5,927 nt of DNA, taken from assembly GCA_900553205.1 (NCBI GenBank), contig USCK01000115.1, forward strand, positions 1 to 5,927. Direction: 5' to 3'. Source of the DNA: an uncultured bacterium (lineage in GTDB: Bacteria; Cyanobacteriota; Vampirovibrionia; Gastranaerophilales; Gastranaerophilaceae). Made by a program: the position numbers and the translations under genes. Shown one piece after another: positions 1-5,903 of this stretch; the stretch's first letter is position 1; each line of letters opens with the position of its first letter. The notes beneath the pieces are model-generated. The model did no database searches. It saw only the letters and a list, made by a program, of their open reading frames with translations, and was not told the DNA's origin.

Positions 1-41
1 TATCAAGTCCTTTAAAAATTATTTCAACTATAAAAGTTAAA

Positions 42-830
42 CTATACAGCAACCTTCATTGAATTAGTAATAATTTCGTTAAAGCTATCAGCTTTCAAGC
101 TGGCACCACCGATTAAACCACCATCAATATCAGATTGAGAAAGTTGTTCTTCGATAGTAGCAGGTTTTACAGAACCACCGTAAAGGATTCTGATAGCATT
201 TCCTGCTTCTTCAGAAGAAACTTCTTTAACAACATTTCTAATCATAGCAATAACTCTGTTAGCTTCTTTAGAGTCACAAGTTTTGCCTGTACCGATTGCC
301 CAAATTGGTTCATAAGCGATAACTGATTTTGCAACTTCTTCATTTGACAAACCTGACAAAGCAGCTCTGATTTGAGATGCGATATGTTGGTCAGTTACAC
401 CTGATTCTCTTTGTTCAAGAGTTTCACCACAACAAATGATTGGTAACAAACCACCTGCTAAGATAGCTTTAGCTTTTTTGTTAATCATTTCATCTGTTTC
501 TGAGAAATATTGTCTTCTTTCAGAGTGCCCGATAATAACATAATCACAACCTGCATCTTTTAACATTTCTACAGAAATTTCACCTGTATAAGCACCAGAT
601 GATTCCCAGTGACAATTTTGACCGGCAATTTTTATTCTATCACTACCCCAAGAAGCTTTTGCAGCAGCTACTACACCGATTGTTGTGAATGTAGGTGCAA
701 CAATAATTTCCGGTAATTGTGATTCAGAAAGACCAGATACTAGAGATTTGATACCTTCGAACAATTCTCTACCTTGATCTTGTAATAAATTCATTTTCCA
801 GTTTCCTGCAATGATTGGTTTTCTTGACAT
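42..830 (-). CDS. tpiA: Triosephosphate isomerase
   Basis: Cytosolic glycolytic and gluconeogenic enzyme that interconverts dihydroxyacetone phosphate and glyceraldehyde 3-phosphate, normally as a (beta/alpha)8-barrel dimer. The family signatures are all visible: GNWKMN at residues 9-14 with Asn10 and Lys12 of the active site, IIGHSERR at 99-106 with the electrophile His102, and AYEPIWAIGTGKT at 172-184 with the catalytic base Glu174 and the mobile loop 6. The phosphate-binding LYGGSVKP (216-223) and IGGASL (240-245) follow. At 262 residues it is slightly longer than the usual ~250, and nothing is missing. The ATG at 828-830 is preceded by AAGGAGAT (837-844) at 6-nt spacing, a strong ribosome binding site that supports this start. 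It lies 123 nt downstream of the small exported-protein gene and may be read both from polA and from its own promoter. The identification is essentially certain. Confidence 0.98.
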   Translation of the reverse strand: MSRKPIIAGNWKMNLLQDQGRELFEGIKSLVSGLSESQLPEIIVAPTFTTIGVVAAAKASWGSDRIKIAGQNCHWESSGAYTGEISVEMLKDAGCDYVIIGHSERRQYFSETDEMINKKAKAILAGGLLPIICCGETLEQRESGVTDQHIASQIRAALSGLSNEEVAKSVIAYEPIWAIGTGKTCDSKEANRVIAMIRNVVKEVSSEEAGNAIRILYGGSVKPATIEEQLSQSDIDGGLIGGASLKADSFNEIITNSMKVAV

Positions 831-866
831 AATTATATCTCCTTACAATTTGTAAACCACTCCTTG

Positions 867-895
867 AGTTTAGAATAAAAGCAGAGAACAATCAA
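867..895 (-). promoter_or_regulatory. Candidate sigma-70-type promoter for tpiA
   Basis: On the minus strand a TTGATT -35-like hexamer (890-895) is separated by 17 nt from a TAAACT -10-like hexamer (867-872), each matching four of six consensus bases. It would give a leader of about 30 nt ending in the strong tpiA ribosome binding site. The match is modest and the region is AT-rich, so chance is a real possibility. tpiA may be transcribed only from upstream. Confidence 0.28.
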
Positions 896-953
896 GAGCA
901 AGAAAAAATAAGATATCTAAAACCCTCTATCGGTAATTTTTATCTACAAAAAC

Positions 954-1349
954 TTAAAACTTCTTATACTGGTTTGTTTCAATATATCTGAAAATATTTC
1001 TTATAACCCCCGGAGGGAATGTATAGTTATTATTGCAAGGTGTAATTTTTAGAATAGCCTTGTTCGCACCAAAAGTCATGACAGTAGCCAAAAACTTGTA
1101 ACTGCCGACAGTGAACACAATATATCCACCTTTTGTTTGCATTTCTACAATATTGAAATTATTATCAGAAATCGCAGCCTCTGTGAGCAAAACAAGTTTT
1201 TCATATCCTACATTAAAAGTCTTTATACATTGAGGTAAGGTAAGAGTTTGAGGTGCACCCAACACATTTTGTTGAGGTGTTTCTGCCCAAACAGAAGATA
1301 CTGCCCCCAATAATATAACAACTAATAATACTTTTATTATTCTTTCCAT
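954..1349 (-). CDS. Small exported protein of unknown function
   Basis: A 131-residue protein that I do not recognise. It opens with a classical Sec signal peptide: basic n-region MERIIK, hydrophobic stretch VLLVVILLGAV, and a VWA signal-peptidase I site giving predicted cleavage between Ala22 and Glu23. There is no lipobox cysteine, so a soluble periplasmic or secreted product is expected. The mature ~109 residues contain a likely helix (about 47-62) followed by alternating strand-like segments (IVEMQTK, GGYIVFTVG, YKFLATVMTF, KAILKITP) and a C-terminal helix (115-125). Two cysteines, Cys41 and Cys105, could form a disulphide after export. The ATG at 1347-1349 lies inside the end of polA, overlapping it by 13 nt in another frame. 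Only a weak GGTGA (1353-1357) sits close upstream, so translation is probably coupled to termination on polA. The signal peptide and conserved-looking fold make it a convincing gene; its role is unknown. Confidence 0.85.
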   Translation of the reverse strand: MERIIKVLLVVILLGAVSSVWAETPQQNVLGAPQTLTLPQCIKTFNVGYEKLVLLTEAAISDNNFNIVEMQTKGGYIVFTVGSYKFLATVMTFGANKAILKITPCNNNYTFPPGVIRNIFRYIETNQYKKF

Positions 1350-4039
1350 GATTCACCATAATTTACATCAACAACTAACGGAACCTTCAACGGTTGCGAC
1401 AATTCCATAGCCGTTACAACTAATTGTTTCAATTCTTCTAATTCTTCTTTCGGAAGTTCAAACACAAGTTCATCATGAACCTGCATAATCATTTTTGCCT
1501 TTAAACCTTTTGCTGTAATTTGTTTATCAACCTCTATCATCGCTTGTTTTATCAAATCAGCTGCCGTACCTTGTAACGGTTGATTAATTGCAGCTCTTTG
1601 TGCAAACTCTCTAATTTGATAATTTGAGCTTTGGAGTTCTGCTAATAAAAATCTTTTACGACCTAACAAAGTTTCTACATATCCGTTTTTGTTTGCAAAA
1701 TCAATCTTATCTTGCATATATTGTTTAATTTTTGGATACGACTCAAAATATTTATCAATGAACTCTTGAGCTTGAGTATTTGAGATATTCAGCGCTTTCG
1801 CTAAACCATACCTCGATTGACCGTATATAATCCCAAAGTTTACGGCTTTAGCTTTACGGCGCATATCTTTTGTAACATTTTCAACATCAACACCAAAAAC
1901 TTTTGATGCTGTTAATGTGTGAACATCAATATCTGAATTGAAAGCGTTAATTAAATGTTCATCACCAGAAACATGAGCCAACAGCCTAAGCTCAATTTGT
2001 GAATAATCTGCAGACAGAATCAAGTTATGTTCTTTATCTTGAGAACAAAAAGCATTTCTGATTTTATTACCTTCTTCCGTTCTTATCGGAATATTTTGCA
2101 AATTCGGGTTAGAAGATGACAAACGCCCTGTCACAGTTGTAGCCTGATTATATGTTGTATGGATTCTACCATCACGTTTAGAAATCAATGTTGGAAGTGA
2201 ATCTGTATAAGTAGATTTCAATTTTGAAAACTTCCTATGTTGCAAAATATAATCACATATTTCATAATCCTGTGACAATTCTTCTAAAATTTCTGCAGAT
2301 GTAGAACGACTGCGTTTTTTCTTACCTGTTTTTATATCCAACCTATCATAAAGCACTTCTGCAACTTGTTTTGGAGAATTGATATTGAAAGGACCACCTG
2401 CTAATTGATAAATAAATTCCTCAAGCTCTGCAAGTTTACCTGTCATATAATCTGATAATGTCTTCAAATAATCAACATCTATTGCAACACCAGTGTATTC
2501 CATTTTTTCTAATACAAAAGTTAATGGAAATTCGATATTCTCGAGCAGATTTTTTTCAGTATCATTCAAATTTTCTTTCCAGTAATCTGTCAGCTGACGA
2601 ATTGTATAAGCCTCATCAGAAGCGAACTGCCACATCTCTTTTGTACATTCTGATGTAACATTTTTTTTGTCGCACATTATATGGTTTAACAAGTCCATAG
2701 CCTGAAACTCTAATGAATGATTACGACTAGGGTCTTTTACATAACTTGCCAACAAAATATCATAGCCAAACCCTTCAAGATGAATATCAACGGCTCTCAA
2801 ATCATTAATAACTCGTTTTGCATCATAAAAATATTTGATTATGGTTTTATCTTCTAATATTGGTTTTAATTTTTTGAGGTATTTATATTCGGCATAATAC
2901 CCCTTATCGCCAACACCTATAGAAACACCAACAAACATTGGACCTTCGGTATAAACATTCAAACTCATTATTCCCTTATCTCGTATATCCTTGATAAGAG
3001 GCTCTATGTCGGCTTCTTCGACTTTTGCAGAAGAAAATTCTGTATCTCCAACAGTTTCTTTTACCACCTGAGAAAATAACCCTAATTGTCCGTTATCCAA
3101 ACTGTTTTCTTGTTTCACTTCTAAAACCTGCGATTGAGAAACATTTATGTCAGGATTAAATGATGTTAAAATCTCATTTATATTTTTTATGTATGAATAA
3201 AACTGCATATTCTTTAAGAAATCAACAACCCTATCTATATCTGGTAATATTACGTTTGCTGATTCAAAATCAAAATTGATATCTACATTACGAATAATAG
3301 TCGCCAATTTTTTACTTAAAATCGCAACATCTTTTTCTGCACAGATTTTTTCTCTTATTGATTTTTTTTCAATATTTTCACAGTCCTCAAGCACATTTTC
3401 TAAATTGCCGTATTTATCCAAAAGCTGTTGAGCCGTTTTGGGACCAATACCTCTTATCCCGGGAATATTATCAGAGGTATCACCTCTTAAAGCTTTATAA
3501 TCCACAACTTGATTTGGATACACACCAAGCTTTTCATAAACTTGTTCCCAGCCGTATTCTTTCAATATACCTTGTGATGGTATAAGAACTTTTACTAACC
3601 CTTCTTTATCAACAAGCTGAAAAGAATCTTGATCACCTGTCAAAATAAGAGTTTCATCACCTCGTCTTGAAGCTCTTGCAGAAATAGTACCTATCAAGTC
3701 ATCTGCTTCAAACCCTTCTTTGGTATAAATAGGAATACCAAACGCATTCAGACCTTCACAAATAAAGCCCATTTGAGTAGATAAGGAATCAGGCATTGTT
3801 TCACGATTTGCCTTGTATTCTTCATACAATTCAGTCCTAAAGGTATGATGCGAAACATCAAAAGTAACGGCTATTGAATCAGGTTTTATTTTTTTTAACA
3901 AATCAAATATTGATTTAAAAAATCCATAAACAGCCCAAGTAGGTTGGTTTTGTGAATTCTTCATCGCAGATCTTTCAAGTGCGAAATACTGCCTAAATGC
4001 TAATGCGTGACCGTCAATCAGAACTAATGTTTTACCCAT
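1337..4039 (-). CDS. polA: DNA polymerase I (5' nuclease plus polymerase, proofreading domain degenerate)
   Basis: Repair and replication polymerase that removes RNA primers and fills gaps. Residues 1-290 are the 5'-3' nuclease, with metal ligands visible as Asp9, Asp61, GFEADD (Glu111, Asp113, Asp114), TGDQD (Asp136, Asp138) and GDTSDNIPG (Asp187, Asp190), then the helix-hairpin-helix GIRGIGPKTA. A low-complexity linker (about 295-340) holds QLGLF at 318-322, a clamp-binding-like peptide. Residues 341-495 are the 3'-5' exonuclease fold with its acidic residues apparently lost. The polymerase domain has TGRLSS (637-642), motif A ADYSQIELR (Asp678, Glu683), motif B RRKAKAVNFGIIYG (Arg727, Lys731, Phe735, Tyr739) and motif C QVHDELVFE (His855, Asp856, Glu857). 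The full 900 residues match the family's usual 830-930. The start has AGAAGGG (4044-4050) at 4-nt spacing. It is first in its block, divergent from the plus-strand pair. Confidence 0.98.
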   Translation of the reverse strand: MGKTLVLIDGHALAFRQYFALERSAMKNSQNQPTWAVYGFFKSIFDLLKKIKPDSIAVTFDVSHHTFRTELYEEYKANRETMPDSLSTQMGFICEGLNAFGIPIYTKEGFEADDLIGTISARASRRGDETLILTGDQDSFQLVDKEGLVKVLIPSQGILKEYGWEQVYEKLGVYPNQVVDYKALRGDTSDNIPGIRGIGPKTAQQLLDKYGNLENVLEDCENIEKKSIREKICAEKDVAILSKKLATIIRNVDINFDFESANVILPDIDRVVDFLKNMQFYSYIKNINEILTSFNPDINVSQSQVLEVKQENSLDNGQLGLFSQVVKETVGDTEFSSAKVEEADIEPLIKDIRDKGIMSLNVYTEGPMFVGVSIGVGDKGYYAEYKYLKKLKPILEDKTIIKYFYDAKRVINDLRAVDIHLEGFGYDILLASYVKDPSRNHSLEFQAMDLLNHIMCDKKNVTSECTKEMWQFASDEAYTIRQLTDYWKENLNDTEKNLLENIEFPLTFVLEKMEYTGVAIDVDYLKTLSDYMTGKLAELEEFIYQLAGGPFNINSPKQVAEVLYDRLDIKTGKKKRSRSTSAEILEELSQDYEICDYILQHRKFSKLKSTYTDSLPTLISKRDGRIHTTYNQATTVTGRLSSSNPNLQNIPIRTEEGNKIRNAFCSQDKEHNLILSADYSQIELRLLAHVSGDEHLINAFNSDIDVHTLTASKVFGVDVENVTKDMRRKAKAVNFGIIYGQSRYGLAKALNISNTQAQEFIDKYFESYPKIKQYMQDKIDFANKNGYVETLLGRKRFLLAELQSSNYQIREFAQRAAINQPLQGTAADLIKQAMIEVDKQITAKGLKAKMIMQVHDELVFELPKEELEELKQLVVTAMELSQPLKVPLVVDVNYGESWKE

Positions 4040-4087
4040 AAGACCCTTCTCAAATTAATACTTTCAGAGCATCCAAACTCTTTTACT

Positions 4088-4115
4088 ATTTTACCAATTC
4101 AAGCGAATAAGTCCA
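4088..4115 (-). promoter_or_regulatory. Candidate extended -10 promoter for polA
   Basis: Reading on the minus strand, TGGACT (4110-4115, four of six -35 bases) is followed after 16 nt by TAAAAT (4088-4093, five of six -10 bases). The -10 is preceded by TGG, which matches the TGn extended -10 element. Transcription would begin near 4081, giving a leader of about 40 nt. It is the best match in the 212-nt divergent gap, but the gap is AT-rich and the call is by eye. No comparably good promoter was seen facing the plus-strand genes. A TTTACA at 4175-4180 lacks a well-spaced -10. Confidence 0.35.
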
Positions 4116-4251
4116 GAATGTTATAATTTCAATACTTAGCATTATGTATATAGGATAGATTTTATAAACATTTCTTTACAAATAAAGCAATTTCTAAATC
4201 ATAAAATACTTTATATAAATACGGGGAATTAATTATTGGAGTTATATAATA

Positions 4252-4995
4252 ATGGTTCAATTACAAGTTCAATCCGGTAAAGGTATCACTTACGCAATTA
4301 GAGACGGATTAAAAAATCAAGGTGTTGATGTATCTTCTATTGATGCTAATACTTGGAATAGTATTATGACAGAAGTTTCTTCTGAAAACGATACTAAAAA
4401 ATCTAACGGTCAAAAAGGAATATATTCAGGTGGAAGTAACCTGTTTGGTTCTGCCAAAAGCAATTTTGTAGTTGATAAAGGCGCTATAAATCTTGAAGAA
4501 ACTACTTGGAACAAGATTGTTAATATCGTACAAAACAAGCCTGTAGAAAAAACTCAACAAACTGCATCTGTTGGCGAAGGTAAACAAGCAACCTCAATAC
4601 AAGCTGATACAGAAAGTGGCAAACAAGTTTCTGCACACACAATACAATCTCTTAAAAACTTAGGCGCAAAAGTATCTGATTGGGATGGCAACACTTGCAC
4701 AGTTTCAAAAGGTGGTTGGACAGCAAAAATTATTGTTGATGATAATGGACAAATCAGCTTCTCAGGTAACTATAACGCAATGATGAGCCTTTTAGAAACA
4801 GATAAAAAAGAAGTACAATCAGCAGAAAAACAAGAAAAATTCTATCAAAAAATCGGAGTTGATATGACTGATACAACTCAACGTTCAGTTGTTGTTCAAG
4901 TAAAAGGAAAATCCGTTCCTGTTATTGAAATCGCAACAAAAGACGGAAAATACTATTATCTGAATGATAATGGCGATCAAGTAATTCCTGATTAA
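4252..4995 (+). CDS. Uncharacterised protein, first of a paralogous pair
   Basis: A 247-residue protein of a family I do not recognise. It has no signal peptide, no membrane segment and no familiar catalytic motif; it is hydrophilic and rich in Lys, Gln, Asn, Ser and Thr. The N-terminal part has the GITYAIRDGLKN motif (11-22) and two copies of a TWNxI unit (34-38 and 85-89), suggesting a small internal duplication. A low-complexity Gln/Thr/Ser linker spans about 98-125. The C-terminal region (about 130-247) contains LKNLGAKVSDWD (134-145), a lone Cys149, QISFSG (167-172), VKGK (217-220) and GKYYYLNDNGDQVIPD at the end; the same blocks recur in the next gene. The start is preceded by TTGGAG (4236-4241) at a longish 10-nt spacing, and the gene ends in tandem TAA codons. 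The 79-nt gap to the next gene holds no terminator, so the two are probably co-transcribed. It is clearly a real gene; its function is unknown. Confidence 0.88.
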   Translation: MVQLQVQSGKGITYAIRDGLKNQGVDVSSIDANTWNSIMTEVSSENDTKKSNGQKGIYSGGSNLFGSAKSNFVVDKGAINLEETTWNKIVNIVQNKPVEKTQQTASVGEGKQATSIQADTESGKQVSAHTIQSLKNLGAKVSDWDGNTCTVSKGGWTAKIIVDDNGQISFSGNYNAMMSLLETDKKEVQSAEKQEKFYQKIGVDMTDTTQRSVVVQVKGKSVPVIEIATKDGKYYYLNDNGDQVIPD

Positions 4996-5027
4996 TAACA
5001 TTTGTAACGAATATTCTGTTGCCTGAA

Positions 5028-5064
5028 ATTCTCTCTATAATTTTGGTTTTATATTAGAGAGGAT
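5028..5064 (+). promoter_or_regulatory. Hairpin sequestering the ribosome binding site of the downstream gene
   Basis: In the gap between the paired genes, 5028-5037 (ATTCTCTCTA) pairs with 5055-5064 (TAGAGAGGAT) to form a 10-bp stem with one G-U pair and a 17-nt loop. The 3' arm contains the Shine-Dalgarno sequence AGAGAGGA (5056-5063), which lies 11 nt before the ATG at 5075. The stem is not followed by a U-run, so it does not look like an intrinsic terminator. Folded, it would hide the ribosome binding site; ribosomes, a ligand, a small RNA or temperature could open it. The pairing is seen directly; the regulatory role is inferred. Confidence 0.45.
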
Positions 5065-5074
5065 AAAAATATAT

Positions 5075-5761
5075 ATGGCACTAACAGGTATAACATCAAG
5101 TGGCCTAACGCCCGCAATGCAAAGACAGATTCAAAATGCCACCAAAAATGGTGGAAATATAAGCATTGATTGGGCGAGTTATTTTGCCCAAGGCAATAAT
5201 GTTACTGGCAATAATAATTCACCTACAAGTAGTCTGTTGGAGGCTTTAGCTCAATTACCTAAAATGATATTAAGAGCCATGCTTGGCGTTAATAACACAT
5301 CTGCACCCAATAATGTCACAAGTACAGGTAACACAACCTCAACTGATGCTAAAGATATCCAAACCGTAAAACAAGGGCTAAACAGTGATTTAACTGAATT
5401 AAAAAACCTTGGGGTAAAAGTTTCTGACTGGGATAACAATAACAGTTGTACACTGTCATATCAAGGTAAAACAGGAACCGTTACTGTTAATGAGAGTGGA
5501 GAAATTACTTTCAGTGGCGACATTGAGGGAATAATGGAGCTTTTAAAACAAGACCCTCAAGAAAAAGAATCTGTTGATAACCAAAACAAATTTTTGGCAA
5601 AAATGGAAAATAGTGGCGACCCAATTATCGGAGATATAAAAACGACAAAAATAAAAGTAAAAGGTAAAGAAATTTCTGTTAATGAATACACTAGCCAAAG
5701 TGGTAAAAAGTATTATTTAGATAGCTCAGGAAAAGAAATCACCCCTGACACAACTACATAG
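5075..5761 (+). CDS. Uncharacterised protein, second of a paralogous pair
   Basis: A 228-residue protein homologous to the preceding gene's product and of unknown function. The N-terminal GLTPAMQRQIQN (10-21) resembles the neighbour's GITYAIRDGLKN. A Asn/Thr/Ser-rich tract (about 40-53 and 72-92) flanks a short amphipathic segment, LLEALAQLPKMILRAMLG (54-71). The shared C-terminal domain (about 103-225) has LKNLGVKVSDWD (109-120), Cys125 in an SCT/TCT context, EITFSG (143-148), MELL (154-157), VKGK (195-198) and GKKYYLDSSGKEITPD (210-225). There is no signal peptide, transmembrane helix or evident catalytic residue set. It lacks the TWN repeats of its neighbour, so the N-terminal halves have diverged or been exchanged while the C-terminal domain stayed. 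Its ribosome binding site AGAGAGGA (5056-5063) sits within a hairpin. No intrinsic terminator follows; palindromic repeats begin about 40 nt downstream. It is confidently a gene, with no assignable role. Confidence 0.87.
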   Translation: MALTGITSSGLTPAMQRQIQNATKNGGNISIDWASYFAQGNNVTGNNNSPTSSLLEALAQLPKMILRAMLGVNNTSAPNNVTSTGNTTSTDAKDIQTVKQGLNSDLTELKNLGVKVSDWDNNNSCTLSYQGKTGTVTVNESGEITFSGDIEGIMELLKQDPQEKESVDNQNKFLAKMENSGDPIIGDIKTTKIKVKGKEISVNEYTSQSGKKYYLDSSGKEITPDTTT

Positions 5762-5799
5762 GGAAGTTCAATATAAAATAATCAACATTGCCAAATTCA

Positions 5800-5840
5800 C
5801 ATCATTACGAAGGAATGTAATAACCGAAGTAATCCAGAAC
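5800..5840. repeat. Diverged copy of a dispersed TCATTGCGA...GAAGCAATCC-type repeat
   Basis: The segment begins TCATTACGA (5802-5810) and ends CGAAGTAATCCAGA (5825-5838). This matches, with a few changes, a short repeat familiar from many bacterial genomes whose ends read TCATTGCGAGG and GAAGCAATCC. The outer arms ATTAC (5804-5808) and GTAAT (5829-5833) remain complementary, as do ATTAC and the inner GTAAT (5817-5821), so alternative hairpins are possible. Family membership is judged from memory of the consensus, not from a search. Confidence 0.5.
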
Positions 5841-5860
5841 ACCCATTCGTCATACAAGCC

Positions 5861-5896
5861 TTGTTAGAGATATTTCACTTACGCTCAATATAACAA
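5861..5896. repeat. Interrupted inverted repeat TTGTTA/TAACAA
   Basis: TTGTTA (5861-5866) is the exact reverse complement of TAACAA (5891-5896). Inside it, TATT (5871-5874) pairs with AATA (5887-5890), leaving a four-base GAGA bulge and a 12-nt loop, TCACTTACGCTC. An overlapping small palindrome, ACAAGCCTTGT, lies at 5854-5864. There is no coding sequence or U-run. It looks like a non-autonomous palindromic element, but no second copy is in the window to prove it. Confidence 0.4.
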
Positions 5897-5903
5897 ACAT
5901 ATT

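Noticed and set aside
14..41. Hairpin after tpiA (AACT/AGTT near a T-run on the minus strand)
   Set aside because: A four-base, AT-rich stem is too weak for an intrinsic terminator, and an apparent ribosome binding site follows it.
135..326. Short open frame on the plus strand inside tpiA
   Set aside because: It is antisense to a certain gene, has no ribosome binding site of note, and its Ser/Phe/Asn-rich translation is the typical reverse-frame shadow.
905..935. Possible terminator after the exported-protein gene (AGATATCT palindrome near a T-rich run on the minus strand)
   Set aside because: The stems are only four base pairs or purely AT, and the palindrome has no loop, so no credible intrinsic terminator can be called.
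2458..2658. Short plus-strand open frame inside polA
   Set aside because: It is antisense to conserved polymerase coding sequence and shows no recognisable protein features.
3358..3585. Short plus-strand open frame inside the 5' nuclease region of polA
   Set aside because: It is a shadow of conserved coding sequence with no ribosome binding site or domain.
4175..4219. TTTACA with downstream TAAAAT or TATAAA as a promoter for the first paralogue
   Set aside because: The spacings (21 nt and more than 30 nt) do not fit a sigma-70 promoter, and such hexamers are common in this AT-rich gap.
4939..4992. GKYYYLNDNG and GKKYYLDSSG endings resemble choline-binding or cell-wall-binding repeats
   Set aside because: Each protein has a single such motif, without the Trp-rich repeat spacing of that family and without a signal peptide, so the resemblance looks superficial.
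5251..5439. Minus-strand open frame with a hydrophobic stretch inside the second paralogue
   Set aside because: The hydrophobicity comes from reverse reading of Asn/Thr codons. The sense frame has a good ribosome binding site and a paralogue next door.
4252..5761. The plus-strand pair as a toxin-antitoxin, effector-immunity or phage module
   Set aside because: No catalytic residues, DNA-binding motif, secretion signal or phage gene neighbours support this, and the two proteins are paralogues of similar size, unlike those systems.
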